64,000 nt of DNA from Verrucomicrobia bacterium LP2A (GTDB lineage Bacteria > Verrucomicrobiota > Verrucomicrobiia > Methylacidiphilales > Methylacidiphilaceae): the NCBI GenBank assembly GCA_000526255.1, contig JAFS01000001.1:124001-188000 (forward strand), given 5' to 3'. A program made the position numbers and the translations under genes. The notes under the pieces were generated by a model. It had not been told where the DNA came from, made no database searches, and was given only the letters and a program-made list of their open reading frames with translations. This document shows, one piece after another, positions 15,240 to 24,585 of the stretch. Position 1 is the first letter of the stretch. The number at the start of each line of letters is the position of its first letter.

Positions 15240-17984
15240 ATGAAACGAGGTGTGTGGAAGAGGAAGAGACAAGGGTTTGGCTTGGCTGCGCTCTTGATTG
15301 CGTCGGCCCTCCTGATTGGAACGGTCTGCGCGCAGGAGAGCGATCCCACGGCGGTCCCGGCGGGAAGCAGTTCGGCGTCGGGCGACACTACGGAGAACGG
15401 TCAGGGGACGGGCCAGTCGCCGATCAGTGGGAGTGGAAAGGCGAAGCAATCGGGATGGACGGGGATCGTCCAGCAGACCGAGCCCGAAACGAAGAAAAAG
15501 AGCCAGAGTAGTGGCGGTACGGTCGAGATGCAGGAGGTGACCGTCTCGGGAGAGTCGGAGTGGACCTCGCCCGACCTGACATCGGGTGAGCCTAACGCCC
15601 CCATCCTTCCCACGACGGCTCCGGTGGTCTCCACATTCGGGACGCCAATCAACGTGATGGATGCACCGCGGCAGATCACGCCGGTCAACCAGACGCTGCT
15701 CAGGGCGTCGGGAGCCCCCTATCAGGGATTTATGGATCCGCTTTCGATCTCCTCCATCCTCCCCACCGCCTACTCGGAGTTCAATTGGGGGATGGGTAAT
15801 GCCGTGACGATCCGCGGTCGGCAGGCCAATGCCTACATCAACGGCATCGAGATGACCATGCAGGACGATGCCGTTCAACAGTTTCCCTTTAGTTGGAACA
15901 TGGTGGAGAACATGGACATCCAGGAGGGCCCGGCCAACGCGGTCTTTGGGGCGACCCAGGCGTCGAGCGGAAGTGTGAACTACATCACGAAGCAGCCCTA
16001 CTTCGATCAGTTCCGGGGCCGGGTCTGGGACACGACCGGCATGTATCAGCAATACCTCTGGGGAGCGGATATGGGCGGTCCGGTCGACAAGGAGGGAAAG
16101 CTCGCCTGGCGCTTCTCGTACGAGGGTCAGGACCAGGGCAGCTACTACCAGTACATGTACAACCAGCAGCAAAACTTCTACTTCACAGCCGGATGGAAGC
16201 CCACCGACAACTACTCGGTCAACTTCTACGGCGACTACGGCATGTATAACTTTTATCCGCAGGCCTTCGACCTCATGAACCGGCCGACCAACAACCTGAT
16301 TCAAAACGGACTCTATAGCACCGGGGTGGCGCCGGGATTTCCCTACAGTGTCGCGCAGGGAGGACCGGTAACCGGCTCGGCCATCAATCCGGCTTACAAC
16401 ACCTATGCGGGACCTCTCGCAGGGGTGAATCGGCGCGCGACGATCTACAGCCCCTACGGGGGCGGGAACGCCAACAGTGGGATGGCTCAGCTCGTGCAGA
16501 CGGTGCAAGTCAACGACGATCTCCAGATCGTGAACAATTCGTTGCTCTTGTATACCAAGACCGAGTGGTTGGAGCCGCAGCTCTACTCGGAAATGTATAC
16601 TCCGGGCGACTATGAGTTTGACAACAGGACGGAGGTCCGGTGGACTTTCGATCCTCTCGCCAGCGAGCCCGAGAAGCCGAAGACCAAGGAGGAAAAAGGG
16701 CTCGAGAATGTCTTTGGCAAGCTCCTGCTGAAGAGCTCGGTCGATACCGGCATCGAATGGCACTACCAATACAACGACGACTATTTCTCGACCACCGCCT
16801 GGGCCGCTGGGAACTCCTGGAGCATCGTGAACCCGACGAATCCCGCGCTCGCCAACCCGGCGCTCTTCTACCTTCCGGGAACCAAGCAGTTCAATAGCTT
16901 CGTCAACAATCCGAAAGCCGGCGCGGGCGGCCTCTGGCATGTTCCCGGCGCTCCGGCGAACTACTACTACAGCCCGCTCAGCGGCTCCGGGGGAAGCACT
17001 TTTGGCCACTATTGGTCCATTGCACCATTTTGGCAGCACAACCTGCAGATCACGGATAAATTCGCTCTCTATTTCGGCGTGCGAGCTTCGGCCTACTTTT
17101 GGGATTATACGACGCCGCAGGGGCCGGCTGGAATGCCGCAGATCCCAGGGCTGACGACCGCATCGGTCAATGAGGACTCGATCGCGCCCTTGATCAACAT
17201 CAGCCCGACCTACAAGCCGTTCGACTGGATGACCACCTACTTCAACTACAACTGGTCTTATGTGAACAATGTGGGTGTGCTCGGCGGTGCGGCACCTAAC
17301 TTCAACGCCGCTTCGTTTCGGCTCCTGAACCAGTTGATCGAAGGAGGCATCAAGTTCAACCTGCTCAATGACAAGCTCTTTATTACCGCTGCCGGGTTTA
17401 CCCAGGACCAGCAGCTCAACAACATTGCCCTGCCGGCAACCCCCGCGATCATCACCGGATATGAGGTGAACATCGCCTACCAGCCGGATAAGCACTGGTG
17501 GGTGCGTGCCGGATACATCGACATGCACGGGGTCGAAGATTGGTCGTCGCTCCCGACTGGACCCAGCATGCGGCAGGACTATTCGACGGCATACGCCTTG
17601 CAGCAGATGTACGCCCTCAACACGAACGTTGGTCTTCCGTCCGGTCAGTACAACATGATTGGCTTTCCGGACCAATATGCCAGTGCGACGATCACCTACA
17701 CCTCCGACATGGGGTTGGGCGGTACAGTGCAGGGGATCGTGATGAGCGATCAATATCTCGATTACTTGGGAACGGCCAAAATTCCGACGCAGTATATTTT
17801 GAATGCTCAGATCTTCTATGCGCGGCCGAAGTGGGAGGCGAGGATCTATATCTACAACTTTACGAATCAGAACTACTGGCTGCCGGCGGGCTTGGGGTCG
17901 GCGGGAAGCCGCGCCTTCAACGAGAGCGAGATCGTTGCAGGCTGGCCCTTCTGGATCGAAGGGAATGTCGTCTTCAAGTTTTAG
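15240..17984 (+). CDS. TonB-dependent outer-membrane receptor
   Basis: 914 residues with an N-terminal signal peptide (LAALLIASALLIGTVCAQ). A Ser/Gly-rich linker leads to the EVTVSGE TonB-box-like motif near residue 97. The plug domain follows (NAVTIRGRQANAYINGIEM, NMDIQEGPANAVFGATQASSG), then a beta barrel rich in aromatic strand motifs, ending in VVFKF with the terminal Phe typical of outer-membrane proteins. It takes up a ligand across the outer membrane using TonB energy. The ligand is not identifiable from sequence; iron complexes, copper chelates or lanthanide complexes are possible. No TonB/ExbBD or ligand-processing genes are adjacent. Start ATG 15240 follows GAGGACGAGGA. Confidence 0.92.
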   Translation: MKRGVWKRKRQGFGLAALLIASALLIGTVCAQESDPTAVPAGSSSASGDTTENGQGTGQSPISGSGKAKQSGWTGIVQQTEPETKKKSQSSGGTVEMQEVTVSGESEWTSPDLTSGEPNAPILPTTAPVVSTFGTPINVMDAPRQITPVNQTLLRASGAPYQGFMDPLSISSILPTAYSEFNWGMGNAVTIRGRQANAYINGIEMTMQDDAVQQFPFSWNMVENMDIQEGPANAVFGATQASSGSVNYITKQPYFDQFRGRVWDTTGMYQQYLWGADMGGPVDKEGKLAWRFSYEGQDQGSYYQYMYNQQQNFYFTAGWKPTDNYSVNFYGDYGMYNFYPQAFDLMNRPTNNLIQNGLYSTGVAPGFPYSVAQGGPVTGSAINPAYNTYAGPLAGVNRRATIYSPYGGGNANSGMAQLVQTVQVNDDLQIVNNSLLLYTKTEWLEPQLYSEMYTPGDYEFDNRTEVRWTFDPLASEPEKPKTKEEKGLENVFGKLLLKSSVDTGIEWHYQYNDDYFSTTAWAAGNSWSIVNPTNPALANPALFYLPGTKQFNSFVNNPKAGAGGLWHVPGAPANYYYSPLSGSGGSTFGHYWSIAPFWQHNLQITDKFALYFGVRASAYFWDYTTPQGPAGMPQIPGLTTASVNEDSIAPLINISPTYKPFDWMTTYFNYNWSYVNNVGVLGGAAPNFNAASFRLLNQLIEGGIKFNLLNDKLFITAAGFTQDQQLNNIALPATPAIITGYEVNIAYQPDKHWWVRAGYIDMHGVEDWSSLPTGPSMRQDYSTAYALQQMYALNTNVGLPSGQYNMIGFPDQYASATITYTSDMGLGGTVQGIVMSDQYLDYLGTAKIPTQYILNAQIFYARPKWEARIYIYNFTNQNYWLPAGLGSAGSRAFNESEIVAGWPFWIEGNVVFKF

Positions 17985-18022
17985 TGCCTAGGTTTCCGTT
18001 CGGTCGTTGCTCCAAAGAGGAA

Positions 18023-18044
18023 GGCGGGGCCACTGGTCCCCGCC
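18023..18044 (+). terminator. Hairpin after the TonB receptor gene
   Basis: GGCGGGG (18023-18029) pairs with CCCCGCC (18038-18044) around an 8-base loop, 39 bases after the receptor stop. Only a weak T-rich run (ATTCCTTATA) follows, so termination strength is uncertain. Confidence 0.5.
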
Positions 18045-18147
18045 ATTCCTTATAAAGTGGAGGGAAGCAGCGGTTCGGAAATCCAAACTCGCGCTTGCCC
18101 TGAATCCGCAGGCGCGCAATATCGGCTTATCGCGAGAAGGGGAGACC

Positions 18148-19956
18148 GTGGTGACCAATGGGAGATGGTGCGGCTGGGGGCGGTACGTGCGGCGGATCGC
18201 CATCGTCCTGCTCGCCGCCGGAATCGCCGGGTGGTGGGTGCCGGCCGAGGTCGCTGCCGGCTCGGAGTCCTGGGAAAGTCGCCTGGTCGACCTTCGGGTG
18301 GTGACGAAGAGCGGGAGCGAGCGGGCCCTTCGCGGGATCGTGGTTTCGGCGGATGGCCGGCTGCTTACGGTTTCGGCGGGTCTGGAGGATGCCTCTCGGA
18401 TTGTGGCCAAGCGCTGGAACCTTCGGTCGATCCGCTGCACGGGGTGGCTTGCGGCGGACCCGGGAACGGGCCTGATGCTCTTGCAGGTGGAAGGTGCGGA
18501 CCTCTCGGCCGTCCGTATCGTAGCTCCGGATAATTTGCCGCCCGGTGGCGGGGAGACCTTTACCGTTCCTCGACCGAGCACGGAGGACCCCAAGGGGGAA
18601 GCGGCCTTCCTTCGGATCCCGGCGCCGGAGCTCCCGGCCGGCAGCGGAGAGCTGCTCTGGCTGGGGGGCAAGGTAGAACAGATCCTGCCGGGGAGCCCGG
18701 TATTCAACGAACGGGATCAGTTTGTCGGCTTGGTGCGGATCGTGGATGCCGACAATCACCGCCTGGGGGTGGTGCGCGTGAGCGCACCGCTGGAGATGCT
18801 CGAGCGGGCGGACTTGGCGGCGGAGGCGGCGGCCGTGCGGCAGAGCATGGAAAAGCTGGCTGCGCGGGGGCAGGACCCCGCGGTAACCAATAGCCCGGCG
18901 TGGCGGGATCTGCAGGGTGCGGTTGGTCCGAAGGAAGCGGAAGCGGCGGCCGATCGGCTCGTCGCGGCCGCTCCCCGGTCCGCGTCGGCCTGGACCGTCG
19001 CGGCGTTTGCCTACTTGCAGGGGAGGGCGCTCGAAAAGGCCGAGTTTGCCGCCAAGAAAGTGGTCGCCTTCTTCCCGCAGGACCCGTCGGCCCTGCTGCT
19101 CCTCGGGGAGGCTGAAGCGGTTCGGGGCCGCTACGGTCCCGCCGTCGACGCCTTTTTGGAGGCCAAGGAACGGGGCGCTTCGGCAGCGGAGGTTTCTCTT
19201 CTTCTGGGGAAGTGCTTTTTCGCCGAGCGACAGTGGGAGAAGGCTTGCGACGAGTTTCGCGCCTATCTCCGCTTCCGGCCCAGGCATACTTCTGCTTGGC
19301 TAGCGCTCGGAGAGGCGCTGCTCAAATCTCAGAGCTGTGAGGAAGCGGCCAAAGCCTACACGCGAGCGGCACGTCTCAATCCCCAGTCGGTTCGCGCATG
19401 GGCGGGGATGGCGGAGAGCTATCGGGTGGCGAAGCGATGGGAAGACGCGGCTTCCGCCTACACCGAGCTCACGCTGCTCGAGCCGAAGAACAGCGGAGCC
19501 TGGTTTAACCTGGGGCTTGCCCTCCTGCACAGCGAACAGCTCCCTTTTGCCCGCGCGTCCTTCCTTCGCGTGGTTCAGCTCAACCCGAAGGATCGGGAGG
19601 GTTGGTTCAACCTGGCGGTGTTGAGTCAGCGAGCGGGCGATGCGCGAACGGCCATGCAAGCCTACCGGAAGGCGCTCGAGATCGATCCGAGCTTCGGCGC
19701 GGCTTGGTTTAATCTGGGTGTAGTGCTTCGGGAGATCCGTCGCTACGAAGCGGCGTCCTTGGCCTGGAAGAAGGCCGAGGCATTTCTTCCTGGCGATGTG
19801 CGTCCGGTCGCTAACCTCGCCCTGCTCGAAGAGGCGCTGCACCGGCCTTCGGAGCGGGACCTCGAGCTGCAAAAGCTCGACACCATGGATGCGGGACTCG
19901 CCCAGCAGATCCGGTCTCAGATTGCGCTCGGTGCGCGGCAGGCTCAGCAGCAGTAA
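18148..19956 (+). CDS. Exported protein: degenerate trypsin-like domain plus TPR repeats
   Basis: About 600 residues if translated from GTG 18148 (a second GTG follows at once), preceded by AGAAGGGGAG; the frame is open further upstream to 18007. A signal peptide (IAIVLLAAGIAGWWVPAEVAAG) is followed by a domain resembling HtrA proteases: GIVVSADGRLLTVSAG and LPGSPVFNERDQFVGLV. The position of the catalytic His in the usual TNAHV is replaced (TVSAG), so proteolysis is unlikely. From about residue 230 to the end are TPR units, for example AWLALGEALLKSQSCEEAAKAY and AWFNLGVVLREIRRYEAASL. It is likely a periplasmic scaffold or sensor; its partner is unknown. It lies between the TonB receptor and the FKBP gene. 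Confidence 0.8.
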   Translation: MVTNGRWCGWGRYVRRIAIVLLAAGIAGWWVPAEVAAGSESWESRLVDLRVVTKSGSERALRGIVVSADGRLLTVSAGLEDASRIVAKRWNLRSIRCTGWLAADPGTGLMLLQVEGADLSAVRIVAPDNLPPGGGETFTVPRPSTEDPKGEAAFLRIPAPELPAGSGELLWLGGKVEQILPGSPVFNERDQFVGLVRIVDADNHRLGVVRVSAPLEMLERADLAAEAAAVRQSMEKLAARGQDPAVTNSPAWRDLQGAVGPKEAEAAADRLVAAAPRSASAWTVAAFAYLQGRALEKAEFAAKKVVAFFPQDPSALLLLGEAEAVRGRYGPAVDAFLEAKERGASAAEVSLLLGKCFFAERQWEKACDEFRAYLRFRPRHTSAWLALGEALLKSQSCEEAAKAYTRAARLNPQSVRAWAGMAESYRVAKRWEDAASAYTELTLLEPKNSGAWFNLGLALLHSEQLPFARASFLRVVQLNPKDREGWFNLAVLSQRAGDARTAMQAYRKALEIDPSFGAAWFNLGVVLREIRRYEAASLAWKKAEAFLPGDVRPVANLALLEEALHRPSERDLELQKLDTMDAGLAQQIRSQIALGARQAQQQ

Positions 19957-20025
19957 GGGGAGGGAAGGAGGCGACCGTCTTTTCGCTTGTCGGGCCTCTG
20001 GAAAAGAAGGCAGGATGCCGGAGCG

Positions 20026-20481
20026 ATGAGATCTTTTCGGCTCGCCCTCGTTCTCGCCTCTTTTCTTGGAATCGAGACTATGCACGCACAGGATCAGCCT
20101 CTGCCCCCATCCGGGGCGGGAGAAAGCGCGGGAGAAGAGAAGGTTGTGACGACCCCGTCGGGCCTGAAGTATGTCGACCTCGTGGTAGGCACCGGAAATC
20201 CGGTGCAACCGGGGAAGCGGGTGACGGTCGACTACGTGGGGAAGCTGGAAGACGGAAAAGTCTTCGACAGCTCCCACTCCCACGGGAAACCGTTTGCCTT
20301 TGTGATGGGCCAGCGGGGAGTGATTGCGGGCTGGACCGAAGGAATCGCCACCATGCGCGAGGGAGGGAAGCGGAATCTGATCATTCCTCCCCAGCTCGGG
20401 TATGGGGCGGACGGAGCGGGGGATGTCATTCCTCCCAACGCCGTCCTTCTCTTCGAGATCGAAGTGCTCAAGGTTGAATAG
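20026..20481 (+). CDS. FKBP-type peptidyl-prolyl cis-trans isomerase, exported
   Basis: 151 residues. A signal peptide (MRSFRLALVLASFLGIETMHAQ) precedes one FKBP domain with TTPSGLKYVDLVVGTG, VTVDYVGKLEDGKVFDSS, GVIAGWTEGIATMREGGKR and the closing PPNAVLLFEIEVLKVE. The tyrosine, Phe-Asp-Ser, Ile and Trp pocket residues are present, so activity on X-Pro bonds of periplasmic proteins is expected. The start at 20026 gives a normal signal peptide. It may be co-transcribed with the TPR gene 69 bases upstream. Confidence 0.93.
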   Translation: MRSFRLALVLASFLGIETMHAQDQPLPPSGAGESAGEEKVVTTPSGLKYVDLVVGTGNPVQPGKRVTVDYVGKLEDGKVFDSSHSHGKPFAFVMGQRGVIAGWTEGIATMREGGKRNLIIPPQLGYGADGAGDVIPPNAVLLFEIEVLKVE

Positions 20482-20569
20482 GGGAGAGCAGGTCCTCGTG
20501 GCCGGAAAATCGCACCTTTTGTCTTGCGAGAGAGGCTTTCTGCTTGCAGCCTAAGATAACGATACGTCC

Positions 20570-21103
20570 ATGAAAACCACTCTCATCAGCGCCAAGATCG
20601 TGCCGGAGCTTCACCGGCAGATCGGCAGTGAGCTCGAGGCTTTCCTGCAATACTTGGCGATTGCGGCCTACTTCGAAAAAGCGGCCTTGCCGCGGCTCGC
20701 GGCCCACTTTGGCCGGCAAGCCGAGGAGGAGCGGGGGCATGCGATGCGCTTCCTCCAGTTCCTGGTCGACAATGATACCGATGTAGCGATCCCCGCGGTC
20801 CCAGCACCCGAGGCGCAATTCCGCGATGCCGAGCACGCGGTAGCGCTTTCCCTGGAGCGAGAGCTGCGGGTCACGGAAGAGATCCATTCGCTTTTGCGGC
20901 TGGCTCGGCAGGAAAACGACTTCACCTCCGAAACGTTTCTTCACTGGTTTGTGAAGGAGCAGCTCGAAGAGGTCTCGACGGTCGATCAACTGCTCAAGAT
21001 GATCCAAAGGGCCGGTGGACAACGCCTGTTGCTGATCGAGGATTTTCTGGCTCGATCCGAACAGCCGAAGTTGGGTAAGGAGACGGAAAGAGAAGGCGGA
21101 TAG
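20570..21103 (+). CDS. Ferritin-like iron-storage protein
   Basis: 177 residues of a four-helix ferritin. The ferroxidase ligands align with the FtnA pattern: Glu21 in GSELEAFLQYLA, Glu54 and His57 in EEERGH, and Glu residues in the later helix RELRVTEEIHSLL. FtnA-type cages oxidise and store iron in the cytoplasm. The C-terminus GKETEREGG is a short polar tail. It stands alone between FKBP and the tRNA, with no bacterioferritin-associated ferredoxin nearby. The haem-ligand Met of bacterioferritin is not evident at the dimer interface. Confidence 0.88.
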   Translation: MKTTLISAKIVPELHRQIGSELEAFLQYLAIAAYFEKAALPRLAAHFGRQAEEERGHAMRFLQFLVDNDTDVAIPAVPAPEAQFRDAEHAVALSLERELRVTEEIHSLLRLARQENDFTSETFLHWFVKEQLEEVSTVDQLLKMIQRAGGQRLLLIEDFLARSEQPKLGKETEREGG

Positions 21104-21201
21104 AAAGAATCGTCCGGCGTACACCGCGGCGGGGCTTATACGCTTGCGCCGTCGGGTGTGCGAGATCTTCCTTGTCCCGGTTTTGAGAAGCATCCCCTTG
21201 T

Positions 21202-21278
<77 letters not shown>

Positions 21279-21454
21279 AGACCGAAAGAGTCCCCGCCGC
21301 TCTCTCGGTTGGAGAGGGTAGCCGCGGCGTCGAACCAATCGGGCAATCTGTTTCTTGACAGGATCGAGCGAATTCCGTTCCCTCGCGGGGGGCTGGCGAG
21401 CAGTCGGGTAATCTGCTTGCTCCTCCGGAAATCGGATAAGGAAGGAGGCAAAGA

Positions 21455-21928
21455 ATGAGCTGGGAACAGGTGGGCGCCTTGATCGGGGCCGTCGTCGGCA
21501 TCGTGTTGATCGGGATCGGCTGGATTGCTTTTCGATTGAAGGCTCTCTATCGCCGTCTGGAGGAGATCGGGCTCGATCTCCACGAGACGCGGTCCGACCT
21601 CGGCGCTTGGGAAAAGGAGCTCCGCACTGTCCGGGCCGAAGCGCAGACGATGCGAGGGGAGCTACAGAGCACGCGCGGGGAGTTGCAGAACCTCCGGTCG
21701 GAAATGCACGACCATTGGTTGACGATGGCGAGTGTCAAGCAGGCGCTCCACCGGGAGCTTCCCGACCAGACGAACTCCAGCGGGGCGCTGCCCGCCGTCG
21801 CCCCCGTGGCGGAGCCCGCACCAGTACCCGAACCCGCCCGAGCACCGTCTGCTGCTTCGGCAGACCAGGGGAAGCCGACGGCGAGCGACTGGCTCTGGCA
21901 GGAGACGCTTCGGCGGCTCAGCGGCTAA
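21455..21928 (+). CDS. Membrane-anchored coiled-coil protein of unknown function
   Basis: 157 residues. An N-terminal membrane helix (VGALIGAVVGIVLIGIGWIAF) is followed by a charged heptad-like coiled coil (roughly residues 28-90, with repeats such as MRGELQSTRGELQNLRSEM). A Pro/Ala-rich linker and a short SDWLWQETLRRLSG tail complete it. It is probably an inner-membrane protein with a cytoplasmic coil. The 3' end overlaps the convergent parA gene by 4 bases. I do not recognise the family. Confidence 0.75.
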   Translation: MSWEQVGALIGAVVGIVLIGIGWIAFRLKALYRRLEEIGLDLHETRSDLGAWEKELRTVRAEAQTMRGELQSTRGELQNLRSEMHDHWLTMASVKQALHRELPDQTNSSGALPAVAPVAEPAPVPEPARAPSAASADQGKPTASDWLWQETLRRLSG

Positions 21929-22695
21929 GCGGATAGCCGGGCAAGAAATTCCGCGCAGAAATGGCGATAGCTCACGGCACCCACGCTCGAGGGGTCGTAG
22001 GTGGTGATCGGCTTTCCGTGGCTCGGCGCTTCGGCGAGCCGGATGGAACGGGGAATGAGCGTCTGGAAGAGAAGATGTGGGACATGGCGGCGCACATCCT
22101 CGACGACCTGTTGGCTCAAGTTGGTGCGGACGTCAAACATGGTCATGAGGATGCCGAGAATGCGGACCCTGCTTCCCTCGCCGACGGTGCCGAGCTTGTC
22201 CAGAAGATCGAGGATCTTCGAGAGCCCTTCCAGAGCATAGTATTCACACTGGAGCGGGACGAGGACGAGATCGGCGGCGGCAAGGGCGTTGGCCATCAGC
22301 AGGCCGAGGGAAGGGGGTGTGTCGAGCAAGACGATCTCGTAGTCCTGCGCTTCGCGAAGCGGCTGCAAGGCATTCCGCAGGTGGAAGAGCGGAGAGTCGG
22401 AGCCGGCGAAGGCACTTTCGATCGCGGCGAGATCGATCTCGGAGGGGAGCAGATCGAGATGCGGAAAGCTCGTCGACACGATCTGCTCGCGAAGCCGCTT
22501 CTGGCCCAGGAGGACCGGACGGAGGCTTCCGCCCGGTGCAATAACACCGCCCAAGCCGCTGGTGGCATTCGCCTGCGGATCGGTGTCGATCAAGAGGACC
22601 CGCTTCCCGAGTTCCGCCAGGCAGGCGGCCAGGTTAATGGCGGTCGTCGTCTTACCGACTCCCCCTTTTTGGTTCGTGACCGCAATGACGTTCAT
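21925..22695 (-). CDS. parA: ParA/Soj-type chromosome-partitioning ATPase
   Basis: 256 residues from the ATG at 22695, chosen because MNVIAVTNQKGGVGKTTTAINLA is the standard N-terminus; the frame continues open upstream. It has the deviant Walker A KGGVGKTT, the switch I-like DTDPQANATSG, and Walker B VLLDTPPSLGLL. ParA ATPases move chromosome or plasmid origin regions with ParB. No parB follows in this window, which is unusual for a soj/parB pair. It could therefore be an orphan ParA positioning another cargo. It diverges from the ABC operon. Confidence 0.9.
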   Translation of the reverse strand: MNVIAVTNQKGGVGKTTTAINLAACLAELGKRVLLIDTDPQANATSGLGGVIAPGGSLRPVLLGQKRLREQIVSTSFPHLDLLPSEIDLAAIESAFAGSDSPLFHLRNALQPLREAQDYEIVLLDTPPSLGLLMANALAAADLVLVPLQCEYYALEGLSKILDLLDKLGTVGEGSRVRILGILMTMFDVRTNLSQQVVEDVRRHVPHLLFQTLIPRSIRLAEAPSHGKPITTYDPSSVGAVSYRHFCAEFLARLSA

Positions 22696-22766
22696 TGCAG
22701 GGGGGGACAGTGCGACAAACTTGACAAGTCGGCAAAATCTTTTTTTAAGTGCCTCCACTCTTTCTC

Positions 22767-23705
22767 ATGATGATCTCGGTCGAAAACCTGACCAAAGAAT
22801 ATGCGGGATTCCGTGCCGTGCAAGGGATCTCCTTTGCCGTGCAACAAGGGGAGATCGTCGGATTTCTCGGGCCCAACGGAGCCGGCAAGACAACGACGAT
22901 GCGCATCCTGGCCGGATACCTGCCCCCGACGGGCGGCACGGTAGCCGTCGCCGGCCACGATATCGTGGCGGAGTCCCTGGAAGCGCGGCGGCACGTCGGC
23001 TACATGCCGGAAAACGTCCCGCTCTACACCGATCTCCGTGTCAACGAGTATCTCACCTACCGTGCCCGTCTCAAGGGGGTCAAAGGCAAGAAGGTGGGAG
23101 AAAGGGTGGAGGCGGTCAACCGCCTTTGCCATCTCGAGGACGTGAAGAACAAGATCATCGGGAACTTGTCGAAGGGCTTCCGACAGCGGGTCGGACTGGC
23201 CGACGCGCTGGTTCACGAGCCCGATCTGCTGATCCTGGATGAGCCGACGATCGGCTTGGATCCACATCAGATTCGAGCGGTCCGGGATTTGATTCGATCC
23301 TTGGGCGACCGTCATACTATTTTGCTTTCGAGCCACATCCTCAGCGAGGTGGAAGCGGTTTGCACCCGGGTATTGATCCTGCATCGCGGACGCATCGAGG
23401 CCTCGGATACCGCGGAAAATCTCGCTCGCATGGTGCGGGGAGGCGGCCTGGGGCTGATTCGCGTGGAGGTATTTTGCCCTTCGGAGGAGGCGCGCCGGGA
23501 ATTCTCCCGATTGTCGGAGGTTGAGACGGTGCATTGCCGCGAGGAGCGAGAAGGATGGTCGATCCTCGAGATCGCGTCGAAAGCGGGCAAGGATGTTCGA
23601 GATGAGGTTTTTTCGGTCGTCCAGAGGCAAAACTGGCGTCTTCGGGAAATGTCCCGTTTGCGGGCTTCCCTGGAGGATATTTTCGTGGAGCTGACGCAGG
23701 ATTGA
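22767..23705 (+). CDS. ABC transporter ATP-binding protein (GldA-like)
   Basis: About 312 residues from ATG 22767. Walker A GPNGAGKTT, ABC signature NLSKGFRQRVGLADAL, Walker B LLILDEPTIGLD and the switch His in LLSSHIL are all present, so it should hydrolyse ATP. The C-terminal about 80 residues resemble the regulatory tail of ABC-2/NatA-type ATPases. It is the first gene of a same-strand run with a permease, a GldG-family protein and a DUF4340 protein, the layout of Gld-type ABC systems. In Bacteroidetes GldAFG are linked to gliding; here the role is unknown and gliding is not implied. Confidence 0.92.
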   Translation: MMISVENLTKEYAGFRAVQGISFAVQQGEIVGFLGPNGAGKTTTMRILAGYLPPTGGTVAVAGHDIVAESLEARRHVGYMPENVPLYTDLRVNEYLTYRARLKGVKGKKVGERVEAVNRLCHLEDVKNKIIGNLSKGFRQRVGLADALVHEPDLLILDEPTIGLDPHQIRAVRDLIRSLGDRHTILLSSHILSEVEAVCTRVLILHRGRIEASDTAENLARMVRGGGLGLIRVEVFCPSEEARREFSRLSEVETVHCREEREGWSILEIASKAGKDVRDEVFSVVQRQNWRLREMSRLRASLEDIFVELTQD

Positions 23706-23825
23706 TTGCGCCGCACTGCACCGCAAAGGGCGGTGCTTCTCCTTCGAGGAAAAGACGGATCAAAGAGGGATATTCCTTCGGAGCGGCGAAGCCGTAGCGA
23801 GCAGGGAAGAAAAGGAAAGCGAATC

Positions 23826-24575
23826 ATGGTACTTTGGGTTCTGATCCAACGGGAGATCAGGAGTTTCTTCCACTCTCCGACCGCCTACATCGTCCTCTTC
23901 GCCTGCGCGCTGATTCATGGGCTCAACTTCGCCTTTTGGCTCGAGTACATGACAAGCAACAACATCAAGGATTTTACCCTGTTGCAGGCGACGGTGAACT
24001 CCTTCTTCTTCTGGTTTCTTCTGCTGATTCAGGCCCCAGTCTTGACCATGCGCAGCTTCGCGGAGGAAAATCGGTCCGGTACCATCGAGATGATCCTGAC
24101 CGCCCCCGTCCGAGAGTGGGAGGTGGTTCTCGCCAAGTTCGTTGGTGCCATGAGCTTCTTTTGCGTGCTCTGGCTTCCGCTGGCCCTTGATTTCTTCGGA
24201 TTGCGGATTCTTTGGGGACATCCTCTGGGAACGACGGGCAGCATGGATCTGCTCTCCCTGCTCATGCTGCTGCTCCTGGGCGGTCTCTTCCTGGCGATCG
24301 GGATTTTCGCCTCGTGCTTGACGCGGAGCCAGATGGTCGCCGCGATTCTTTCCTTCGGCGCGATCTTTGCGATTTTCTCGCTCTCTTTCGTGGTTTACCT
24401 CGGCTTGATCGGTCAGACACGCGATCTGGTCACCTATTTTTCCTTCCTCGATCAGATGGACACATTTTCCCGGGGCATCTTCGATTCACGGCCCCTGGTC
24501 TTGAGCCTTTCGGGTACGGCTCTGTTTCTCTTCCTCACCGAACGCGTCCTCCAGTGGCGACGTCTGCGTTCTTGA
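23826..24575 (+). CDS. ABC-2 type permease (GldF-like)
   Basis: 249 residues from ATG 23826 (ahead of WVLIQREIRSFFHSP). Six hydrophobic helices can be seen, including AYIVLFACALIHGLNFAF, SFFFWFLLLIQAPVLTM and the long ILSFGAIFAIFSLSFVVYL. The conserved cytoplasmic motif SFAEENRSGTIEMILTAPVREWEVVLAKF identifies the ABC-2 family. It forms the membrane channel energised by the upstream ATPase. The next gene starts 10 bases after its stop. Confidence 0.9.
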   Translation: MVLWVLIQREIRSFFHSPTAYIVLFACALIHGLNFAFWLEYMTSNNIKDFTLLQATVNSFFFWFLLLIQAPVLTMRSFAEENRSGTIEMILTAPVREWEVVLAKFVGAMSFFCVLWLPLALDFFGLRILWGHPLGTTGSMDLLSLLMLLLLGGLFLAIGIFASCLTRSQMVAAILSFGAIFAIFSLSFVVYLGLIGQTRDLVTYFSFLDQMDTFSRGIFDSRPLVLSLSGTALFLFLTERVLQWRRLRS

Positions 24576-24585
24576 CGGTTCGTTC

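Noticed and set aside
15102-17753. Long minus-strand open frame (883 codons) opposite the TonB receptor gene
   Set aside because: It is the antisense of a well-supported receptor with signal peptide, plug and terminal Phe. Its product is rich in Arg, His and Val with no recognisable domain, as expected for a GC-rich shadow frame.
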